From DATCJA01 sp050742335 (GTDB taxonomy: Bacteria; Acidobacteriota; Vicinamibacteria; Vicinamibacterales; UBA2999), in contig JBOGIR010000033.1 of assembly GCA_050742335.1 (NCBI GenBank), positions 1-18,079 on the forward strand: DNA of 18,079 nt. Direction: 5' to 3'. The notes under the pieces were generated by a model. It worked only from the letters and a program-made list of their open reading frames with translations, did no database searches and was not told the origin of the DNA. The position numbers and the translations under genes were made by a program. Positions 7,973 to 13,713 of the stretch are shown piece by piece (position 1 is the first letter of the stretch; every line of letters begins with the position of its first letter).

Positions 7973-8014
7973 ACCAGCGAACAGTCGTTCACATCGTCTT
8001 GCCTTACGCGTCGC

Positions 8015-8827
8015 TCAGCGCAGGTTGACCCGCTCGGGATGCGCGTAGAGGTTGAAGCGATCGCCGCGTACGAAGCCGAGCAGCGTGATGCCTGTGCGCT
8101 CGGCCAGCTCGATGGCCAGGCTGGAGGGCGCCGACACGGCGGCGACGAGCGGGAGTCCGCCGAGAAAGGCCTTCTGCACGATCTCGAACGATGAGCGGCC
8201 GCTGACAAACAGCAGCGAGTCCTCGAGCGGGAGACGACCGGCCATCAGCAGCCGGCCCAGCAGCTTGTCGACCGCATTGTGGCGGCCGACGTCCTCGGCG
8301 CTGAGCTCCAGGCGGCCGGCCGTGTCGAACACGCCCGCGGCGTGGAGGCCGCCGGTTTCCGTGAATGCACATTGCGCCCCGCGCAGCCGCTCCGGCAGTT
8401 GCCGAATGGTGTCGGTTGTGACGGCCCAGCGCGACGCGAGGGGCGGCGCGTCGACTTCGAGTGACTCCAGCGTACGGCGGCCGCACATGCCGCACGACGA
8501 GTTCATCGCCACCTGGCGGCGTTGGCCGAGCAGGTCGGGCACGAAGGCGGCGCGCCGAGGCGCGAGCGTGACGTTGACGACATTCGGCGCGCCGGCGTCT
8601 TTGATGCTGACGATGTCGTGCGCGTCGCGCACGACGCCTTCGGTGAAGAGAAAGCCGGCCGTCAAGTCCTGGTCGGCGCCAGGCGTGCGCATGATGACGG
8701 AGAACGGTTCGCCGTGGAGACGCACCTCGAGCGGCGCTTCCTCGGCGACGCGGTCGGTTGCCGGAGCGGTTCGCTGCGCGTCCGCCCGCAGCATATCCAC
8801 CTGCACGACGCCTGAGACGGAAGACAT
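8015..8827 (-). CDS. fdhD: Formate dehydrogenase accessory sulfurtransferase FdhD
   Basis: FdhD passes sulfur from a cysteine desulfurase to the bis-MGD molybdenum (or tungsten) cofactor, a step needed for active formate dehydrogenases. The 270-residue product has the conserved S-S-C-G-M-C-G motif (Cys112 and Cys115, the sulfur-relay cysteines), L-T-A-G-F-L-F-T-E-G-V (55-65), the F-T-E-T-G-G-L-H-A-A region, A-E-D-V-G-R-H-N-A-V-D-K and the late S-G-R-S-S-F-E-I-V-Q-K motif. The ATG at 8827 is the longest sensible start; it lacks a clear ribosome-binding site. A TATTAT hexamer ends eight bases upstream on this strand, so a near-leaderless transcript is possible; ATG 8794 is an alternative. No formate dehydrogenase gene is in the window. 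Repeat copy B begins 31 bases upstream. Confidence 0.95.
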   Translation of the reverse strand: MSSVSGVVQVDMLRADAQRTAPATDRVAEEAPLEVRLHGEPFSVIMRTPGADQDLTAGFLFTEGVVRDAHDIVSIKDAGAPNVVNVTLAPRRAAFVPDLLGQRRQVAMNSSCGMCGRRTLESLEVDAPPLASRWAVTTDTIRQLPERLRGAQCAFTETGGLHAAGVFDTAGRLELSAEDVGRHNAVDKLLGRLLMAGRLPLEDSLLFVSGRSSFEIVQKAFLGGLPLVAAVSAPSSLAIELAERTGITLLGFVRGDRFNLYAHPERVNLR

Positions 8828-8858
8828 GCGGTTGGATAATACAGCAGCCGGCCGCTTT

Positions 8859-8918
8859 GGACCGCTATACGGCCCCCAACGGGAATTTTGTACTCGTTGT
8901 GAATCCGTATAGCGGTCC
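8859..8918 (+). repeat. Dispersed repeat copy B, hairpin 1 (left of the IS)
   Basis: GGACCGCTATACGG (8859-8872) and CCGTATAGCGGTCC (8905-8918) form a perfect 14-bp inverted repeat. The loop holds AACGGGAATTTTGTACTCG and can form its own small helix (AACGGG 8878-8883 with CTCGTT 8893-8898). The core is identical to copy A at 361-381. The rest of this copy continues at 10138, beyond the inserted IS element. Confidence 0.88.
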
Positions 8919-9598
8919 TAGTGCCTCGACCGCGACATAGTGCTCCGCCGTTTGTAGCGGAAGACACGCCGAGCCTTGGCGGTGGTGAAACGCCAGATGA
9001 TCTTCCGTCTCGCGCGATCAGCGCGCACGGTCCAGGCGCGCGTGCGATCGCGGAGGGCTTCGAAGGTATCGACACGATCCCGACCATGACACTCGCGAGA
9101 CCACAGACTGGCTTCGATTTCCGCCGGGTTCAACCAGCTGCCGTGCTTGGGCGTGTAGTGCGGGGTGAAGCGCGCCCAGAGGGCCGCACCCTGCTTCGAG
9201 CCGAGGCCGCCGATGACCGTCGCCCGACAGTGCAGGTTCAAGTTGTCCATGATGAGATGAATCGTCTTGGCCGTCGGGTATCGCCGGGCGAGACGTTGGA
9301 GGGCGCGGACGAAGCGAGGCCCCTTCCGGTCGCGGGTCGCATGCGTCACGTGCCGGCCCGCCTTCGGCTCCACGATGCAGTAGATATTGGCAGTGCCCCG
9401 GCGGACGTACTCGTAGTCGGCGCGGGCAATCCGGCCAGGACGCATCGGGCGCCCCGGACGGCTCGCGCCGCGCAGCGCCACCGGGCGTTCATCGAAGCCG
9501 ACGACGGGGTGCCGAGCATCGTAGGGGCGGGCGAGCACGTTCAACACGTCCTCCATGCAGTCGATGTAGTCAGCGTCCAGCTTCGGGACGCACCACAT
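8918..9598 (-). CDS. IS630 transposase, catalytic part (frame B)
   Basis: This frame encodes the DDE catalytic domain of an IS630 transposase (226 residues from the ATG at 9598). All three acidic motifs are visible: V-G-F-D-E-R-P-V (first Asp), H-L-I-M-D-N-L-N-L-H (second Asp) and H-G-S-W-L-N-P-A-E-I-E (Glu). Flanking family signatures are M-W-C-V-P-K-L-D-A-D-Y, A-R-P-Y-D, R-A-D-Y-E-Y-V-R-R-G-T-A-N and H-Y-T-P-K-H-G. In intact relatives it continues directly from the N-terminal part. Here a run of seven A (9598-9604 on this strand) puts it one base out of frame. The TAG stop (8920-8918) lies outside the element: TA is the target duplication and G the flanking base. Independent start at 9598 is unlikely; a fused product would need slippage. 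Confidence 0.85.
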   Translation of the reverse strand: MWCVPKLDADYIDCMEDVLNVLARPYDARHPVVGFDERPVALRGASRPGRPMRPGRIARADYEYVRRGTANIYCIVEPKAGRHVTHATRDRKGPRFVRALQRLARRYPTAKTIHLIMDNLNLHCRATVIGGLGSKQGAALWARFTPHYTPKHGSWLNPAEIEASLWSRECHGRDRVDTFEALRDRTRAWTVRADRARRKIIWRFTTAKARRVFRYKRRSTMSRSRH

Positions 9599-10135
9599 TT
9601 TTTTCCCGCCACGGCTTCAGCTCGTGGTGGGCCAGCACTTGCCGCACGGTCTCGCGGCCCACGTCGGCGACAATGCCTCGTCGTTTGGCCTCCTCGGTGG
9701 TCACGCGGATCGTCCACCGCGCATAGCCCGCGGGCGGCGGCGCACAGACCATCGCGACAATGGCCGCTTGTTGACGCATATCGAGGAGTTTCGGCGGCTT
9801 CGGCCGGGGATCGTCCGCCAGGGCTTCCTGCACCCCGCGATCGAGATAGCGCCAACCGACGCGCCGGACTTCCCGTGGGTACGTCCCCACGGCGGCTGCG
9901 ACGTCGGCGAGCGTCCACCGCTCGTGGAGCAGTTCCAAGATCCGGATACGCTTCCAGGTGCGCGCCGACACCGCGCGCCCCTCGCGCGTCTGGTCGGCGA
10001 GGAACTGGCGATCCCTGGCACTCAAGCGGAGACCGGGGAAGCGCGGACGTGTGGATGAAGGTTTCATCCATAGTGTTAGATCACAACTGTCGATCCGTGG
10101 CAAGCACTCAGATCATCGCGCCGCGGTCGAGGCAC
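8921..10135 (-). mobile_element. IS630-family insertion sequence, complete, 1215 bp
   Basis: The element has 14-bp perfect terminal inverted repeats: GTGCCTCGACCGCG (8921-8934) and CGCGGTCGAGGCAC (10122-10135). A TA duplication lies on each side (8919-8920 and 10136-10137), the hallmark of the IS630/Tc1-mariner superfamily. Removing the element and one TA rejoins two halves of a dispersed repeat whose uninterrupted copy is at 342-483. The reconstructed target is TCCTAGGC, containing CTAG, the known preferred IS630 target. It carries one transposase gene in two overlapping frames on the reverse strand. Intact ends and a perfect duplication suggest a fairly recent insertion. Confidence 0.93.
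9570..10067 (-). CDS. IS630 transposase, DNA-binding part (frame A)
   Basis: The N-terminal 165-residue part carries helix-turn-helix domains. Visible are R-I-L-E-L-L-H-E-R-W-T-L-A-D-V-A-A-A-V-G-T with V-R-R-V-G-W-R-Y-L, the D-D-P-R-P-K-P-P-K-L linker, then a second region with W-T-I-R-V, R-E-T-V-R-Q-V-L and H-H-E-L-K-P-W-R-E-K. These recognise the terminal inverted repeats. The ATG at 10067 is the likely start; the frame could also open at a TTG (10103). In relatives I know, K-P-W-R-x-K is followed at once by M-W-C, as encoded in frame B. Here the frame instead runs on into about ten unrelated residues after the seven-A run. The gene is therefore either frameshift-dependent or recently broken. 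Confidence 0.82.
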   Translation of the reverse strand: MKPSSTRPRFPGLRLSARDRQFLADQTREGRAVSARTWKRIRILELLHERWTLADVAAAVGTYPREVRRVGWRYLDRGVQEALADDPRPKPPKLLDMRQQAAIVAMVCAPPPAGYARWTIRVTTEEAKRRGIVADVGRETVRQVLAHHELKPWREKNVVRPEAGR

Positions 10136-10137
10136 TA

Positions 10138-10220
10138 GGCGCGCGGAGCGCGCCAAGAAGACACTGTTAACCAGCCAAGGGCATCACCGGGATATCAAAG
10201 GGCAGAGGCTCTTGGCTGGT
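10138..10220 (+). repeat. Dispersed repeat copy B, hairpins 2 and 3 (right of the IS)
   Basis: GGCGCGC-GGA-GCGCGCC (10138-10154) is identical to hairpin 2 of copy A. The linker AAGAAGACACTG (10155-10166) differs from copy A at two of twelve positions. Hairpin 3 pairs ACCAGCCAAG (10170-10179) with CTTGGCTGGT (10211-10220), and its loop keeps GGATATCAAA as in copy A. This is the continuation of 8859-8918, separated from it by the IS. Confidence 0.88.
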
Positions 10221-10888
10221 GGACGAGCCGGCGCGCGAAGGGAGCCTCCGTCAGAGGCGCTGCGACCGGCAACTCAGGGGCTCTGATACTCTGCGAATGA
10301 CTCGTCCGGCGCTCCTCGGAACTTGGCAAACGGATCTTCGGTCGGCGCGGAGTGGATGAACCACCAGAGTGCGGCCCAGAACGCAATCTTCCTCCAGTTG
10401 ACCTTCGACATTTCCGCGACAATGGCTGAGACAAAGGTCCACTGAGGGGCAGATTTCATTGAACAGCCCTGCGGTAAGTGCTGAGTCCTGGGCACCTGGT
10501 GAACAGCACATGCGGGTTTTGATCCATTTGCCGGACCTTTGCTCTTACATTCCTGAGATCGTGACGTGAGGACGAGCTCGCCGCCTCCCTCACGGTGCCG
10601 CCGCCACAGGGCCGGTCTGCACCGCGACATGATAGCCGCTTTTCGTGGCAACCTTTCCAGCTCGCCACGTCTCGCGCGCGGGGCTCGAACGCCTGAACGA
10701 GTCTTCTCCGAAGGGGCTTCCGCTAGGAGGCGATCGAACACCTGAAGGCGCCAAGTGGTGCCAAGGTGTATTCTCTTCGCCTCAGCCAGCGAATCCGTGC
10801 CGTGGCATGTCGCGATGGCGACTTCCTACGTCTGATCTCGCTTCACCCTGAGTTACTATCTGCTCCACCCGCAGAGGAGGTCGGTGGA
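10221..10888. other. Mostly non-coding spacer
   Basis: Between the repeat remnant and the secreted-protein gene at 10889 there are only short overlapping frames without recognisable domains, apart from the possible small membrane protein at 10274-10411. A small palindrome GTCGC-GATG-GCGAC lies near 10809-10822. A TACTAT hexamer at 10854-10859, about 30 bases before the start at 10889, could be a -10 element, but no matching -35 is evident. Confidence 0.5.
10274..10411 (-). CDS. Possible small tryptophan-rich membrane protein
   Basis: A 45-residue frame with one hydrophobic, tryptophan-rich helix (W-R-K-I-A-F-W-A-A-L-W-W-F-I-H, residues 6-20) preceded by positive charges and followed by an acidic-basic tail (T-E-D-P-F-A-K-F-R-G-A-P-D-E-S-F). 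This resembles single-helix membrane microproteins, and the distribution of hydrophobic and charged residues is less random than in neighbouring frames. The ribosome-binding site is weak; an ATG at 10459 would lengthen it by 16 residues. No homologue is recognised and it may be spurious. Confidence 0.3.
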   Translation of the reverse strand: MSKVNWRKIAFWAALWWFIHSAPTEDPFAKFRGAPDESFAEYQSP

Positions 10889-11662
10889 ATGCGACACGGG
10901 TTTACCGGTTCGATTCTGATCGCGGCGCTGGTCTCACTGGCGGCCGTCACCGCCGCTGCGCAGACCGGCGCGATTCCACGGACGCCGGCCGGCCGGCCCA
11001 ATCTGCAGGGCATCTGGCAGGTGCTCGCTCCCGCGGCGTGGGACATCCAGGACCACTCCCCGCGGCTGGGCGTGCCCGCCGGCCAGGGAGTCGTTGAAGG
11101 CAACGACCTCCCCTACCAGCCCGGGGCGCTCAAGCGGAAGCAGGAGAACTTCGCCAATCGGGCGACCGCGGATCCCGAGTCGAAGGGCTATCTGCCGGGC
11201 GTCCCGCGGATCATGTATATGCCGTTTCCGTTTCAGATCTTCCAGACGCCGACCCACGTGGCGATGACGTTCGAATACGCGCAGGGCGTCCGGATTGTCT
11301 ATACGAACGGCACGCCGCACCCGAAGGGGCCGATCGAGTGGTGGCTCGGCGATTCCCGCGGCAAGTGGGACGGCGACACGCTCGTCGCCGATGTCGTCCA
11401 CTTCACGGACCAGACGTGGCTCGATCGCGCCGGCAATTTTCACAGCGAGGCGTTGCATCTCGTCGAGCGCTATACGATGACGGGCCCCGACCACATCAAC
11501 TATGACGTCACGATCGAAGACCCGAACGTCTTCACACGGCCATGGAAGATGAGTATGGTGCTGTACCGGCGAAAGGAACCGAACGTCCGGCTCCTCGACT
11601 ACGTGCCCGGCCTCCTCATGGAGGAGGAAATCGGGGAGCAGGAACGTCGCAAGACGAATTAG
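10889..11662 (+). CDS. Secreted protein of unknown function, paralogue 1
   Basis: A 257-residue protein with a signal peptide (about 1-24, ending A-A-A-Q). It then has R-T-P-A-G-R-P-N-L-Q-G-I-W (31-43), a mostly polar middle, and a C-terminal domain containing W-L-G-D-S-R-G-K-W-D-G-D-T-L-V, G-N-F-H-S-E-A-L and T-I-E-D-P-N-V-F-T-R-P-W. The same motifs recur in the next gene, so both belong to one family that I know as abundant in Vicinamibacteria and some other soil or marine groups; no function is established. The ATG at 10889 has GAGGAGG eight bases upstream, a strong site. It is followed after 71 bp by its paralogue and probably shares a transcript, though a hairpin (11669-11697) lies between them. 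Confidence 0.82.
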   Translation: MRHGFTGSILIAALVSLAAVTAAAQTGAIPRTPAGRPNLQGIWQVLAPAAWDIQDHSPRLGVPAGQGVVEGNDLPYQPGALKRKQENFANRATADPESKGYLPGVPRIMYMPFPFQIFQTPTHVAMTFEYAQGVRIVYTNGTPHPKGPIEWWLGDSRGKWDGDTLVADVVHFTDQTWLDRAGNFHSEALHLVERYTMTGPDHINYDVTIEDPNVFTRPWKMSMVLYRRKEPNVRLLDYVPGLLMEEEIGEQERRKTN

Positions 11663-11668
11663 CGGGGC

Positions 11669-11697
11669 CCCCCACGCGCGGATTGTGCGCGTTGGGG
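11669..11697. terminator. Hairpin between the paralogues
   Basis: CCCCCACGCGC (11669-11679) pairs with GCGCGTTGGGG (11687-11697) with a single mismatch and a 7-nt loop, seven bases after the stop of the first paralogue. There is no T-tract. It could weaken read-through or stabilise the upstream mRNA end. Confidence 0.4.
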
Positions 11698-11721
11698 TGC
11701 TATTAGCGGGTGCTATTAGCG
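11696..11721 (+). repeat. 13-bp perfect tandem duplication before a start
   Basis: GGTGCTATTAGCG occurs twice head to tail (11696-11708, 11709-11721), directly before the AGGAGG ribosome-binding site of the second paralogue. The near-palindromic unit could be a small operator, or simply a slippage duplication. Confidence 0.7.
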
Positions 11722-11733
11722 CAGGAGGTTGAC

Positions 11734-12651
11734 GTGAATCCTCGTGTTGTCATCGCGGTGATGTCTCTTTCGGTGTTGGCGGTGGCGCCGCGCGTGGCCG
11801 CGCAGACGCCGGAACGGCCGCCGATCATCGCCGGATGCCCGACCGAGAATCTTGCGTGGCATACGTGCGCGCTCCAGAAGGCGAAGTCGTTCAATCCTCC
11901 CCGGACCCCGAGCGGCAAGCCCGACCTCCAGGGATACTGGCGCAGCCGGCTGACGCAGTCGTTCTCCGTCGAAGGCGTCGCCGAAAACCATCCCTTCGTC
12001 AAGGATCCCAACCAGCGGTGGGACGTCGGGGCTTCGGAGATCGTCGAGCCGCCGGACCGGAAGATCCCGTACCAGGCGTCGGCGGCGCGGATCGGCCGAG
12101 AAGGGACGAACTTTCGTGAGTACGTCGACCCGCGCACCCAGTGCTCGACTGCCGGCGTCCCGCGCCTCGCGCTGCAGGATCCCAGCCAGATCCTGCAGCC
12201 GCCAACGGACGATCATGTCCTGTGGCTCCATGAGGATCACCACCAGTTTCGCGTGATTGCGATGGACCAGCGCCCACCCGTGGGGAGGGATGTCACAACC
12301 TGGAACGGGCTGTCACGCGGTCGCTGGGCCGGCACCACCCTCGTCATCGAGACGGCCAATTTCAACGGCTACGCTTGGATAGACGACTCGGGCAACTTCT
12401 ATACGAACAATGCGCGCACGACCGAGCGACTGACGATGGTCGATCCCAACACCATCCATTACGAGGCCACCATCGAGGACCCGACCATCTACACCCGGCC
12501 GTGGACGGTGGCGTGGGGATTGGTGCGCGACACCACGCCGGGTGGATACGAGCTCTACGAAGAGTCGTGCCGCGAAGGCGACCGCGACCTGCCCCTCATC
12601 CGCGAGCAGGGCTACAAGTTCTATTTCGGGGCCCCCTGGCGATTGCGGTAA
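11734..12651 (+). CDS. Secreted protein of unknown function, paralogue 2
   Basis: A 305-residue protein with a signal peptide (1-23, ending V-A-A-Q). The family motif R-T-P-S-G-K-P-D-L-Q-G-Y-W follows near residue 50, then a longer middle region with two or three cysteines (G-C-P, H-T-C-A, T-Q-C-S), and the shared C-terminal domain W-N-G-L-S-R-G-R-W-A-G-T-T-L-V, D-S-G-N-F-Y, T-I-E-D-P-T-I-Y-T-R-P-W. It is clearly homologous to the gene just upstream, with extra inserts. Function is unknown. The GTG at 11734 was preferred because GCAGGAGG lies five bases upstream and the signal peptide starts there. It precedes the TAXI receptor gene on the same strand; whether it belongs to that transport operon is open. 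Confidence 0.82.
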   Translation: MNPRVVIAVMSLSVLAVAPRVAAQTPERPPIIAGCPTENLAWHTCALQKAKSFNPPRTPSGKPDLQGYWRSRLTQSFSVEGVAENHPFVKDPNQRWDVGASEIVEPPDRKIPYQASAARIGREGTNFREYVDPRTQCSTAGVPRLALQDPSQILQPPTDDHVLWLHEDHHQFRVIAMDQRPPVGRDVTTWNGLSRGRWAGTTLVIETANFNGYAWIDDSGNFYTNNARTTERLTMVDPNTIHYEATIEDPTIYTRPWTVAWGLVRDTTPGGYELYEESCREGDRDLPLIREQGYKFYFGAPWRLR

Positions 12652-12694
12652 CGCAAGGACGCGTCATCGAAGCGCTGAAATCGTTGCACCGTAT

Positions 12695-12723
12695 TTGACA
12701 TGCGTGCGGCTCCCCGACAAGAT
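12695..12723 (+). promoter_or_regulatory. Candidate sigma-70 promoter for the TAXI-TRAP genes
   Basis: A perfect TTGACA (12695-12700) is followed after 17 bases by CAAGAT (12718-12723), a weak -10 matching three of six consensus bases. Initiation near 12730 would put the start just before the ATG at 12733, giving a nearly leaderless mRNA. The match could be chance. Confidence 0.3.
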
Positions 12724-12732
12724 GACGCGAGG

Positions 12733-13713
12733 ATGTTGCCTCCCCGCGTGATCGTCAGCATGCTGATCCCCGCGCTCCTTGCAGGCGCCGTCGCGTGCGG
12801 GCGCGACAGCGGCTCCAGCCGCGTCATCAACATCGTGACCGCGCCGCCCGGCGGCAGCTGGTACGTGATCGGCGGCACGCTGGCGAGCATCATCAACGAC
12901 GCCGTGCCCGGGGTGCGGGCCGTGGCCGAAGTGAGCGGCGGCGCTGAAGAGAACGTGCGGCTGGTCGGGACCGGTCAGTCGAATCTCGGGTTCGTCATCA
13001 GCAAGACGGCGCTGCAAGGGTATCAGGGCCAGGCGCCGTTCTCCCAGTCGTTCGCCGGTCTGCGGATGCTCCTCAGCAATCTCGACATCGGCCAGATCCA
13101 CGTCGTCGTGCTCGAGGGATCACCGCTTGCCAACGTCTGCGACCTGAAGGGCCGCCGCGTCGGCGTAGGGCCGACCGGGCACGGCAGTCTCGCCAACCTG
13201 CGGGAGATCTTCTCCGCCGGCTGCGGTTTTACGTTCGACGGCATCACGGCGGTCTACCTGCCGTACGACCAGGCGCTCTCGGCGCTCGGCGACGGACGAC
13301 TTGATGCCGCCGTCCTCTACGTCTCACCGCCGATTCCGGCGATCGCAGAGTTCGGCGCGACACGCAAGTTCCGCCTGCTGCCGTTGACCGAGGCGGCGCG
13401 CGACGCTGTGATCGCGAAGTACGGTTACTACTTGAAAACGACCATCCCGGCCGATGCCTATACCCATCTCACGGCCGACGTGCCGGTTGTCGGCACCTCC
13501 AACGGCCTGATGGTCAGCGCAGAGCTGCCGGAGGACCTGGTGTACCAGATCACGAAGGCGACCTTCGACAACATCGACCGGTTCCGCGGCAGCTACCCCA
13601 CGATCGTCGACTTCTCGCTGGAGGTCGCAGCGAAAGGCGGCCTCATTCCCTACCACGACGGCGCGATTCGCTACTACCGCGAGCGGGGCGTGTGGCCCGA
13701 GTCCTCCTCATAG
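12733..13713 (+). CDS. TAXI-family TRAP transporter solute receptor
   Basis: A 326-residue extracytoplasmic substrate-binding protein of the TAXI type, which captures an organic acid-like ligand and hands it to the TRAP permease. The hydrophobic N-terminus ends in L-L-A-G-A-V-A-C, so Cys may be lipidated, though the lipobox is imperfect. The mature part shows T-A-P-P-G-G-S-W-Y-V-I-G-G-T-L-A, then G-G-A-E-E-N-V-R-L-V, D-L-K-G-R-R-V-G-V-G-P-T-G-H-G and a late Y-P-T-I segment, all typical of the family. The start at 12733 gives a compact signal peptide (M-L-P-P-R-V-I-V-S); an ATG at 12700 would add 11 charged residues, and neither has a good ribosome-binding site. It overlaps the permease gene by 22 bases. 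TAXI ligands are often glutamate- or dicarboxylate-like, but the substrate here is unknown. Confidence 0.9.
   Translation: MLPPRVIVSMLIPALLAGAVACGRDSGSSRVINIVTAPPGGSWYVIGGTLASIINDAVPGVRAVAEVSGGAEENVRLVGTGQSNLGFVISKTALQGYQGQAPFSQSFAGLRMLLSNLDIGQIHVVVLEGSPLANVCDLKGRRVGVGPTGHGSLANLREIFSAGCGFTFDGITAVYLPYDQALSALGDGRLDAAVLYVSPPIPAIAEFGATRKFRLLPLTEAARDAVIAKYGYYLKTTIPADAYTHLTADVPVVGTSNGLMVSAELPEDLVYQITKATFDNIDRFRGSYPTIVDFSLEVAAKGGLIPYHDGAIRYYRERGVWPESSS

Noticed and set aside
8921..10138. A 405-residue forward open frame spanning the IS
   Set aside because: It is antisense to the IS630 transposase, whose helix-turn-helix and DDE motifs are on the other strand.
10660..10700. A tRNA-like T-arm (TTCGAGC on the reverse strand)
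   Set aside because: The flanking bases do not form the five-pair T-stem, and no acceptor or anticodon arm could be found.
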